NCBI GenBank assembly: GCA_030148425.1
Contig: JASBTM010000001.1
Span: 1-64,000 of the forward strand
DNA: 64,000 bases
Reading direction: 5' to 3'
From: Hyphomicrobium sp.
GTDB taxonomy: Bacteria > Pseudomonadota > Alphaproteobacteria > Rhizobiales > Hyphomicrobiaceae
The notes under the pieces were generated by a model, which saw only the letters and a program-made list of their open reading frames with translations, was not told the DNA's origin and searched no databases. The translations under genes and the position numbers were made by a program. Positions 10,068-17,556 of the stretch are shown here, in pieces. Position 1 is the stretch's first letter. Each line of letters begins with the position of its first letter.

Positions 10068-10949
10068 TCATGTCCATTTCTCGCTGCGCGCGAGCGGCAA
10101 GGCGAGCTTTTGGCGGCGTATTTCCTGGCTCGGCTCGACGGGAACGAGGCCAGGATCGCCGGGGCGGCCGCGCAGGATGCCAAGCACGGCGGTCCGAACC
10201 GCGCGCTCGGTCTTGAGCGCCAAATCCTTGCGATCCTTGAATTCGGAGAGCGGCACGGGCGGGCTGACGTTGATCGTCACCGTAATGGGGCCTGATTTCA
10301 GGACGCCCCAGGCGTGAGAGGTCATTTCCATATCGCCGTACCAGCCGATGCGCGGGCGGTCGGCGCGGGTCAGAGGGACGCCGCGGAGGTGGGTGTAGAC
10401 CACCGCCGCCGTCTGCACGACGATTTCGGAGCTCGAAACCGGGTTTTGCCCGGCGACCGCACCGAACAGCGACGTCTTGAAGGGGAGCACGCGATTGCCA
10501 TCGCTCGAGGTTCCTTCGGCGAAGAGGACGATGGTGTCGCCCTGCTTCAGCCGGCCCGTGATCTCGGTTGCGGCGTCGCCCGTCGATTGACGACGTGTGC
10601 GGTCGATGAAGACGGATCGCTGCAGGCGGGCAAGCGCCGATACGAAGGGCCAGCTACCGACTTCGAGCTTCGCGACGAACGACACCGGCGACAGAGCGGA
10701 GAGAACAGGGATGTCGAGCCAGGAGGTATGATTGCAGACCAGTAGCACCGGCCTATCTTCGACGACGGCGCCCTCGATCTTCAGTGTGATCCCGAGAATG
10801 CGGCAGACGTTTTTATGATACCAATTCGGAAAGCGTCGCGCGGACTTCGGCGAGGTCTTGAGGAGAAGCGCCTGCACTGGCATCAGCGGCACAGTAAAGG
10901 CGAAGAAACCCGCCAGCACGGCCGAAGCGCGGAGCGAACCGTTTGCCAT
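10068..10949 (-). CDS. plsC: 1-acyl-sn-glycerol-3-phosphate acyltransferase family protein
   Basis: It is predicted to acylate lysophosphatidic acid to phosphatidic acid at the inner membrane. The 293-aa protein has an N-terminal hydrophobic anchor (residues 8-30), the acyltransferase motif I NHTSWLD (H-x4-D) and motif III LFAEGTSSDG. It lies between fur and miaB on the minus strand. Some PlsC-like proteins in this neighbourhood act on lyso-ornithine lipid (OlsA). An OlsB-family protein is encoded at 25665-26633, so either substrate is possible. Confidence 0.9.
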   Translation of the reverse strand: MANGSLRASAVLAGFFAFTVPLMPVQALLLKTSPKSARRFPNWYHKNVCRILGITLKIEGAVVEDRPVLLVCNHTSWLDIPVLSALSPVSFVAKLEVGSWPFVSALARLQRSVFIDRTRRQSTGDAATEITGRLKQGDTIVLFAEGTSSDGNRVLPFKTSLFGAVAGQNPVSSSEIVVQTAAVVYTHLRGVPLTRADRPRIGWYGDMEMTSHAWGVLKSGPITVTINVSPPVPLSEFKDRKDLALKTERAVRTAVLGILRGRPGDPGLVPVEPSQEIRRQKLALPLARSEKWT

Positions 10950-10957
10950 CGCGTGAG

Positions 10958-11413
10958 CTAGCCTCTCCGGCTGGACGACTTCTTTTTCGCGAGCGGCACG
11001 CCGTAGAGTTCGAGGCGATGGCCGACGAGCTCGAAGCCCAGGTCCCGGGCGACGCGCTCTTGCAGCGCTTCGATATCGGAGTTGGAAAATTCGATCACGC
11101 GCCCGCTCTCGATATCGACCAGATGATCGTGGTGTTCTCTAGGCGCTGGCTCGTACCGGCCGCGGCCATGGCCGAAATCGTGGCGTTCCAGGATGCCTTT
11201 TTCCGAGAACAGCTTCAGCGTCCGGTAGACGGTGGATAGCGAAATTCTGGAATCGATCGAATGTGCGCGGCGGTGCACTTCCTCGACGTCGGGGTGGTCG
11301 GTTGCCGAGGACAAGACACGGGCAATCACGCGCCGCTGGCCGGTCATACGGAGGCCGCACTCCGTGCATCGCAGTTCAATGGATGTCTCGGACTTCGCCG
11401 AAGATGCGGTCAT
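10958..11413 (-). CDS. fur: Fur-family transcriptional regulator (Fur/Mur type)
   Basis: A metal-responsive repressor with an N-terminal winged helix (STVYRTLKLFSEKGILE) and a C-terminal dimerisation domain with the HHDHLVDIESGRVIEF metal-site block. In many alphaproteobacteria the orthologue at this position, between tsaB/rimI and miaB, responds to manganese (Mur), while iron control is handled by Irr and RirA. Which metal it senses here cannot be read from sequence. I chose the ATG at 11413 over a TTG three codons earlier. It lies 8 bp upstream of plsC. Confidence 0.93.
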   Translation of the reverse strand: MTASSAKSETSIELRCTECGLRMTGQRRVIARVLSSATDHPDVEEVHRRAHSIDSRISLSTVYRTLKLFSEKGILERHDFGHGRGRYEPAPREHHDHLVDIESGRVIEFSNSDIEALQERVARDLGFELVGHRLELYGVPLAKKKSSSRRG

Positions 11414-11496
11414 GACGATCAAGCTTTGGCTGAAGGCGATTCCACGTCGCCCGAGTATGGCGGCCTTATAGGCAGTGGCAAGGCTTTGCGTCTATA

Positions 11497-12006
11497 TCAG
11501 CCGGCGTTGTCGGGTGCGTCGAGGTTGAGAACCAGCGTCAACGCGTCGACCGGCGTGGTGCCAGGGCGTTCATAGTAGCGTTTGCGGCGCCCAGCTTCGA
11601 CGAAACCGAGCTTGCGGTACAGGGCAATTCCGGCAGCGTTGTCCTCTGCAACTTCTAGGAACACGCGTTTGGCGTCCCCGCGGCGGGCGGCACGGACCAA
11701 TCCTTCGAGAAGCCCAGTCGCGAGGCCGACGCGCTGCCAATCGGGGGAGACCCCAACCGAGAGGATCTCGGCTTCGTCGGCGGCGAGCTGGCCGATCAGG
11801 AAGCCGATAACGGATTTCTTCTGGCCCCCGGCGACGGCAATGAGCGACGTTGCGGCCGGATGCTCAAGGAAGGATTTGATCGCCGCGGCGTCCCAGGCCG
11901 GATTGAAAAGTTTAGCGTGCAGCGTCGCGATTTCTTCTGCTCGATCCGGTGCCGCCCAAAGCATGCTCGCATGCTTCACGTTCCGGAACGGCGTGACGTT
12001 CGTCAT
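11497..12006 (-). CDS. rimI: GNAT acetyltransferase, RimI family
   Basis: It is predicted to acetylate the N-terminal alanine of ribosomal protein S18 or other N termini. The 169-aa GNAT fold has the acetyl-CoA loop QRVGLATGLLEGL near residues 97-109 and the C-terminal block NAAGIALYRKLGFVEAGRRKRYY. Its ATG overlaps the tsaB stop by four bases (ATGA), which fixes the start within a much longer open frame and supports co-translation with tsaB. Confidence 0.92.
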   Translation of the reverse strand: MTNVTPFRNVKHASMLWAAPDRAEEIATLHAKLFNPAWDAAAIKSFLEHPAATSLIAVAGGQKKSVIGFLIGQLAADEAEILSVGVSPDWQRVGLATGLLEGLVRAARRGDAKRVFLEVAEDNAAGIALYRKLGFVEAGRRKRYYERPGTTPVDALTLVLNLDAPDNAG

Positions 12007-12701
12007 GCGCCAGCTCCGATAAAGGGACTTGGAGGCGGAGGCTTGGCGTCCGGCGCACGAAGATAGAGCGGTCGAAGCACGCTGGTGACAGGCATTTCGC
12101 AGGCGGGAAAGAGGATATCGAGGGCATCCGGCAGGAGATCGGGTAAAATCGCGTTTGCCTCGATTCCCGCGATAACGGCTGCGTTCGCGAGTTCGCTCGC
12201 GCCAGACCCGGCAATGACGATCGGGCCGGGCCCGAGTACGCGCACGGCGTGGGCGATTGTCAGGCATTGGGGCGGCACGACGTTTTGCAGCGAATGGCGG
12301 TCAAAGATTTCGAGATAGATTTCGCCGCGGCGGGCGTCGACCGCGATGGCAATGCGCGGAGTCGGTGCGGCCGGTATTCGCGGACTCATCGCCATCAGCT
12401 TTAGGCTCGACACAGCGACGAACTCGGCGCCAGTGGCCAGCGCAAGGGCGCGAGCCGCGGACACCGAAATGCGCGTGCCGGTAAATGTGCCCGGGCCAAA
12501 TGTAACCGCAATCCGGTCCAGGGCTTTGAATTCGAGCCGACTTTCAGACATGACCATTTCGATCATCGGCATCAGCCGCTCGGAATGGCCTTTCTGCATT
12601 GGTTCGAACGCAAACGAAATGCGAGGCGTGAGCGAGCGAAGCCCACGGCCCGCAGCGACTGAGCAAGCGTCGAAACAGGTATCGAGCGAAAGAATATTCA
12701 T
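12003..12701 (-). CDS. tsaB: tRNA threonylcarbamoyladenosine biosynthesis protein TsaB
   Basis: TsaB is a non-catalytic partner of TsaD in making t6A37 in tRNAs that read ANN codons. The 232-aa protein begins with the ASKHA-fold strand ILSLDTCFDACSVA and has GPGTFTGTRISVSAARALA near residues 70-88, both typical. TsaD itself is encoded separately at 48526-49629. The gene starts the tsaB-rimI-fur-plsC series. Confidence 0.94.
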   Translation of the reverse strand: MNILSLDTCFDACSVAAGRGLRSLTPRISFAFEPMQKGHSERLMPMIEMVMSESRLEFKALDRIAVTFGPGTFTGTRISVSAARALALATGAEFVAVSSLKLMAMSPRIPAAPTPRIAIAVDARRGEIYLEIFDRHSLQNVVPPQCLTIAHAVRVLGPGPIVIAGSGASELANAAVIAGIEANAILPDLLPDALDILFPACEMPVTSVLRPLYLRAPDAKPPPPSPFIGAGA

Positions 12702-12715
12702 TCCGGGCGGAGCTT

Positions 12716-13306
12716 TTATATGATTGTAGCCATTTCGTCGAAGCTAAATCGTGGCGAACGTGGATAAATACCAGCCGGATCGCCAAAACCGAGATTACAG
12801 AGGAAATTGCTCTTTATTTCAGTGCCTGAGAAAAACTCGGCGTCGACACCAGCATTGTTAAAGCCTCCCATAGGGCCGCAATCCAATCCGAGCGCCCGCG
12901 TCGCCAATATGAAGTATCCGCCTTGGAGGCTGCCGTTTCGGAATGCCGTCGTGTCGGCAAAGTCCTTTTTTCCGACAAACCAGCTTTTGGCGTCTGCCGG
13001 CGGGTAGAGGCGGGGGAGATATTCGTAGAAATTCAAATCGTAGCCGATGATTGCGGTTGCCGGCGCGGTCATTGTTTTTTCGACGTTTCCTGGATTGAGA
13101 TGGGGCTTTAGACGCTGTTTCGCTTCTGCGGATTTCACGAAGACAATCCTCCCCGGCGAACAGTTTGCGCTCGTCGGACCCCATTTCATATGTTCGACAA
13201 TTTGTCTCAGAAGGGCGTCCGGCACCTCGCGGGGTTGCCATTTGTTGTTCGTGCGCGCCTCGTCGAAAAGCTGATTGAAAGCGGCTTGGTCGAGTGGTTG
13301 GTTCAT
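12716..13306 (-). CDS. nitroreductase-family protein, RutE/malonic semialdehyde reductase type
   Basis: A 196-aa FMN-dependent nitroreductase fold of the HadB/RutE subgroup, marked by MKWGPTSANCSPGRIVFV, YLPRLYPPADAKSWF and GLDCGPMGGFNNAGVD. RutE-type proteins reduce malonic semialdehyde in pyrimidine degradation, but no other rut genes lie nearby, so the physiological substrate is open. It is separated from nfuA by a strong terminator, so it has its own promoter. Confidence 0.88.
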   Translation of the reverse strand: MNQPLDQAAFNQLFDEARTNNKWQPREVPDALLRQIVEHMKWGPTSANCSPGRIVFVKSAEAKQRLKPHLNPGNVEKTMTAPATAIIGYDLNFYEYLPRLYPPADAKSWFVGKKDFADTTAFRNGSLQGGYFILATRALGLDCGPMGGFNNAGVDAEFFSGTEIKSNFLCNLGFGDPAGIYPRSPRFSFDEMATII

Positions 13307-13335
13307 TTCCGTTGTGCCTAGGGTTCGTGCTTAGA

Positions 13336-13363
13336 AACAAAAAACCCCGCCGAAGCGGGGTTT
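13336..13363 (-). terminator. intrinsic terminator after nfuA
   Basis: A perfect 9-bp stem AAACCCCGC / GCGGGGTTT with a 4-base loop lies at 13342-13363. On the minus strand it is followed by a T-run (TTTTTTG). It ends transcription of nfuA before the nitroreductase gene. Confidence 0.92.
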
Positions 13364-13381
13364 AGAGGAAGAAAATCCATC

Positions 13382-13936
13382 TCAAGCCGCCTGGACGGCC
13401 TGCACTTCCGGGAGAAAGTGCTTCAGGAGATTTTCGATGCCGTTCCGCAGCGTGGCGGTGGAGCTGGGGCAACCGGAGCAGGCGCCTCGCATGTGGAGAT
13501 AGACCACGCCATCGCGGAAGCCGGAGAACGTGATGTCGCCGCCATCCTGCGCGACAGCCGGACGCACCCGCGTTTCGAGCAGTTCCTTGATTGTCGCGAC
13601 GATCGATTCGTCCTGGGGATCGTAGCTCTCGGCAGCGCTGTCGTTGGCGTCTTCCTCATCGGTCGCCGGAGCGCCGGACATGTAATGTTCCATGATCGCG
13701 CCAAGGACCATGGGCTTCAGGTGCTGCCATTCGATGTCGCCCTTGGTCACCGAGATGAAGTCGGAACCAAGGAATACGCCATCAACGCCTTCGATGGCGA
13801 AAAGACGGGTCGCCAGGGGCGACGCCGTCGCATCGCCTTTCGAACGGAAATCAGCGGTGCCGTCGGCGAGAACATCGCGACCGGGAATGAACTTCAGCGT
13901 CGCCGGGTTGGGCGTGGCTTCCGTCTGAATGAACAT
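13382..13936 (-). CDS. nfuA: NifU-like iron-sulfur cluster carrier protein
   Basis: It carries and delivers Fe-S clusters to target proteins. The 184-aa protein has an Nfu N-terminal domain (MFIQTEATPNPATLKFIPG) and a C-terminal NifU domain with the cluster-binding motif CSGCPSS at about residues 154-160. This is the architecture of alphaproteobacterial and mitochondrial NFU1. It is probably monocistronic, with a strong terminator directly downstream. Confidence 0.95.
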   Translation of the reverse strand: MFIQTEATPNPATLKFIPGRDVLADGTADFRSKGDATASPLATRLFAIEGVDGVFLGSDFISVTKGDIEWQHLKPMVLGAIMEHYMSGAPATDEEDANDSAAESYDPQDESIVATIKELLETRVRPAVAQDGGDITFSGFRDGVVYLHMRGACSGCPSSTATLRNGIENLLKHFLPEVQAVQAA

Positions 13937-14061
13937 GCTGCCTCACTTCGTGCTCGGTGCTCGGCGTGCACCGCCCCGCGAGGGGTGATTAGAAGACCTC
14001 TAATATAGGTTCGCGATCCGGCCCTGTCGAGGCTGGGGCCGACCACTCTTTGGCGGGCAAT

Positions 14062-14562
14062 TTAGGCCAATGCCTTGATTTCCGCGAGCGAAAGTTGGCC
14101 AGGCACGACCGTGATGGGCACTGCAAATCCGCCTGCGGCCTTTGCTGTCGCCAAAGACGCGACAAGCGGTCCCGGTCCTGTGGGATCGACGGAGGCGCCA
14201 AGGACGAGAATAGCGATGTCCTCGTCATCGGCGATCAGCCTGTTGATCTCTTCGCCGGTACGGCCTTCACGGACGACATCTTCGGTTTCGACTGCTTCAA
14301 AGCCGGCGTGCGCGAGCTTGCGGCGAAAGAGGCGGAACAGCGCCTTGGCCTTCGTCGTCTCCTCCTCGATCTGCACTTGGCGGACGCCAGCCCAATTCTG
14401 CAGCTCGCCCGGCTCGATGACGTAGAGCATCACGATCAGACCAGAAGATCGCTGCACGCGGCTCGCCGCATAGTAGAGCGCGCTTTCGACTTCCTGACTC
14501 TCGTCGACGACGATCAGGAATTTGCGACGGTGGCCTTCTTCGAAGGAGCGGCGAGGTTTCAT
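14062..14562 (-). CDS. universal stress protein (UspA family)
   Basis: A single Usp domain: first strand FLIVVDESQEVESALYYAA, mid-region VIEPGELQNW, and the nucleotide-site loop VLGASVDPTGPGPLV near the end. The G-x2-G-x9-G(S/T) ATP signature is only partly matched, so ATP binding is uncertain. The ATG at 14562 gives 166 aa. The frame is open to 14598 but the extra N terminus is not typical. It lies between trpS and nfuA. Confidence 0.85.
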   Translation of the reverse strand: MKPRRSFEEGHRRKFLIVVDESQEVESALYYAASRVQRSSGLIVMLYVIEPGELQNWAGVRQVQIEEETTKAKALFRLFRRKLAHAGFEAVETEDVVREGRTGEEINRLIADDEDIAILVLGASVDPTGPGPLVASLATAKAAGGFAVPITVVPGQLSLAEIKALA

Positions 14563-14651
14563 GGCCGTGATGCTGCCATTCCAAGCGAAAGCCCGCAATG
14601 GCTGCGAATAGCACTGCGATATGCAACTTTACCGCGTTTGCAGGAAGCCGC

Positions 14652-15689
14652 TCAGCTGCGGATGAAGCCGACGATGTCCTTCACCTTTGCCATGACCGGC
14701 ATGGCGATTTCGCGCGCCCGGGCCGAACCGTCGCCGAGAATGCGGTCGATTTCGGCAGGATCGGACGAGAGGCGCTTGATCTCGGCCGAGATGGGCTCAA
14801 TGCGGGCGACGAGCGCGTCCGCCAGAACCTTCTTGAAGGCGGAGAATTGCTGACCGCCAAATTCGCTCAGAACGGCGTCGACGGGCTTGTCGACGAGCGT
14901 CGCGTAAATGCCGATCAGGTTCTCGGCTTCCGGGCGGCCCTCGAAGCCCTTCTCGTCGCTCGGGAGCGGCTCGGTATCGGTTTTCGCTTTTTGCACCTTC
15001 TTCGCGATGGTGTCGGCGTCGTCGGTCATGTTGATGCGCGAAAGATCGGATGGATCCGATTTCGACATCTTCTTCGTGCCGTCGCGCAGGCTCATGACGC
15101 GGGTCGAAGAGCCGGTGATGACAGGCTCTGGCTGGGGGAAGAAAATGCCGTCTGCGAAGCCGTTCGCGATAATCGAAGGCCCGAAATCATTGTTGAACTT
15201 CTGCGCGATGTCGCGCGCAAGCTCGAGATGCTGCTTCTGGTCTTCGCCGACCGGAACGTGCGTCGCGCGATAGGCGAGGATGTCGGCCGCCATGAGGTTC
15301 GGATAGGCGTAAAGGCCGACGGAGGCTTGCTCGCGGTCCTTACCGGCCTTCTCCTTGAACTGCGTCATGCGGTTCAGCCAGCCGAGGCGGGCGACGCAAT
15401 TGAAGATCCAGGCGAGCTCGGCGTGGGCCGAGACCTGCGACTGGTTGAAGAGAATGCTTTTCGTCGGATCGAGCCCGGCGGCGATATAGGCAGCGGTCAC
15501 CTGACGAATAGCTGTTTTCAGCTCCGCCGGGTCTTGTGCCACTGTGATCGCGTGGAGGTCGACGACGCAGTAGATGCATTCGTGCGTCTCCTGCATTTTG
15601 ATCCAGTTGACCATCGCGCCGAGGTAGTTGCCGAGATGCAGGCTGCCGGTCGGCTGCATGCCGGAGAAGACGCGCGGCGTAATTTTCAT
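14652..15689 (-). CDS. trpS: tryptophanyl-tRNA synthetase
   Basis: It charges tRNA-Trp. This 345-aa class I synthetase has a HIGH-type motif in [15 protein letters not shown] (residues 11-25) and KMSKSDPS as the KMSKS loop near residue 200. It sits between murJ and usp in an order common in Hyphomicrobiales. Length and motifs are normal. Confidence 0.97.
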   Translation of the reverse strand: MKITPRVFSGMQPTGSLHLGNYLGAMVNWIKMQETHECIYCVVDLHAITVAQDPAELKTAIRQVTAAYIAAGLDPTKSILFNQSQVSAHAELAWIFNCVARLGWLNRMTQFKEKAGKDREQASVGLYAYPNLMAADILAYRATHVPVGEDQKQHLELARDIAQKFNNDFGPSIIANGFADGIFFPQPEPVITGSSTRVMSLRDGTKKMSKSDPSDLSRINMTDDADTIAKKVQKAKTDTEPLPSDEKGFEGRPEAENLIGIYATLVDKPVDAVLSEFGGQQFSAFKKVLADALVARIEPISAEIKRLSSDPAEIDRILGDGSARAREIAMPVMAKVKDIVGFIRS

Positions 15690-15783
15690 GTGCTGTACCG
15701 TTTCGAAAAGGATTTGGCGGCCTTATCGCGTGCGCGGCGTCCAGGCGCAAGTGCGGAGCATTTTGCGGGGGCTCTCGTCGGGG

Positions 15784-17364
15784 CTAGCGCTGGCGGCGGG
15801 TCAGACGGCCGAGCTGGCCGATCGTCATCACGCGGGTCGCCAGAATGAAGGCGGCGAAAACCGACAGACCGATCAAGATCTCAAGTGCCAGGATCGACGC
15901 CTTGGTGAAGAAACCGCTCTGATGATCGTAATACGGTGAGAGGACGTGGCTTGTCGCCAGGAGAGCCGCGACCATCGCCACGCTGGCCAAAACGATCAAG
16001 GGCAGATTGCGCTTCAGGCGGCTGTCGGCAACGAAATTGCCGCGTTTGCTCAATGTCGACCACAGCAGATAGGCGTTGAGCCAGCCGCCGAGCGCGGTCG
16101 CGATGGCAATACCGAGTTGGGGCAGCACACCCATCTGGCGGAACAACAAGAAGAGCGCGACCGAGCCGATGGTGTTGGCGGTCAGGCTGATCGCGGCATA
16201 CCGCATCGGCGTTTTCGTATCCTCGCGCGCATAATAGGCGGGCGAGAAAACCTTGATCATCACGAAAGCGGGCAAGCCAAGCGCGAACATGGCGAGCACG
16301 GATGCCGTGACGTAGCTATCGTTTGGGCCGAAAGCGCCGCGCTCGAACAGGACACGCACGATGTCGGTCGGGATGACGGCTAGCGCGAGTGCGGCGGGAA
16401 TGGTCAGCAATAGCGCGAATTCGAGCGAGCGGTTCTGGCTGTCCATCACGCCTGCCGTATTGCCGGCGCGAAGCTGTCGGGCGACGTCGGGCAGCAGGAC
16501 GATGCCGACCGCGATGCCGACGATTGCAAGCGGCAATTCGTAAACGCGATCCGCATAGTAAAGATGGGAAACCGCGCCAGGCTGAAGCGACGCGATGATC
16601 GTCCCGATAGCGATGTTGAGCTGGGTGACGCCGCCGGAAATGACGCCGGGGACGCCGAGGCCAACGAGATGGCGCATGTCGTCGGTCCATCGCGGTCGCC
16701 GGATGGCGAGTCGCATCCCGGCGCGACGCATGCCCCACATCAGCAGCGCCAACTGCAGGAAGCCCGCGACGAACACCGCCCACGCCTGGATGACGCCTGC
16801 TTGGGGTTCGGCCTTATAGCCGATCCACATCGAAATCAGCGTTGCGATCATCATCACGCCGTTGAGCACAATCGAGACGGATGCGCTTTCGGCGAACCGG
16901 CCGACCGAATTCAGCGCGCCTGACATCAGTGCGACGATCGACATGCACAGCAGATACGGCATCGTGATGCGGGTGAGCAGCACGGAGAGATCGAACTTCT
17001 CCGGCGATACGTCGAAACCCGGCGCGAGGCCGTACATCAGAAACGGCATCGCCAGCTCGAACACGATGGTGACGATGAGCAGAATAAAAAGGAGGCCCGC
17101 CATCGCGTCTTCAGCGAATTTGCGCGCCGCTTCGGGGCCGTCGCCCTCGAGCTTTTTCGCAAAGATCGGGACGAAGGCAGAGTTGAACGCGCCCTCGCCA
17201 AACAGCCGGCGGAAGAGATTTGGAAAACGGAAGGCGACGACGAAAGCGTCGGCGACCCAGCCGGAGCCGAGCGTTGCGGCGATCAGAATATCGCGCATGA
17301 AGCCGAAAACGCGACTGAGCAGCGTCAGGCCGCCGACCGTGGCGAACGATTTATAGAGATTCAT
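15784..17364 (-). CDS. murJ: lipid II flippase MurJ
   Basis: It moves the peptidoglycan precursor lipid II across the inner membrane. The 526-aa polytopic protein has about 14 hydrophobic segments and the MviN signature region FRFPNLFRRLFGEGAFNSAFVPIF at residues 46-69, including the conserved arginines of the cavity. It lies between glnD and trpS. A 192-bp gap without any visible gene separates it from glnD. Confidence 0.96.
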   Translation of the reverse strand: MNLYKSFATVGGLTLLSRVFGFMRDILIAATLGSGWVADAFVVAFRFPNLFRRLFGEGAFNSAFVPIFAKKLEGDGPEAARKFAEDAMAGLLFILLIVTIVFELAMPFLMYGLAPGFDVSPEKFDLSVLLTRITMPYLLCMSIVALMSGALNSVGRFAESASVSIVLNGVMMIATLISMWIGYKAEPQAGVIQAWAVFVAGFLQLALLMWGMRRAGMRLAIRRPRWTDDMRHLVGLGVPGVISGGVTQLNIAIGTIIASLQPGAVSHLYYADRVYELPLAIVGIAVGIVLLPDVARQLRAGNTAGVMDSQNRSLEFALLLTIPAALALAVIPTDIVRVLFERGAFGPNDSYVTASVLAMFALGLPAFVMIKVFSPAYYAREDTKTPMRYAAISLTANTIGSVALFLLFRQMGVLPQLGIAIATALGGWLNAYLLWSTLSKRGNFVADSRLKRNLPLIVLASVAMVAALLATSHVLSPYYDHQSGFFTKASILALEILIGLSVFAAFILATRVMTIGQLGRLTRRQR

Positions 17365-17556
17365 CGCGGGAACGGATCAAAGGTTCGCATTTCAACCCTA
17401 GAGATGTTTGGCTCTCATAGACCGGCTTGAGGCGGCAGACATCCGGCAATTTGATGTCCTTCGTCCTAGCTCGTGGACCGTGGCAGCGATGTCGCGGCCT
17501 GACCGCGGTGCGTAGAGGCGTTTTCCATACGAATGCGAGAGGATCGATTTCGGACG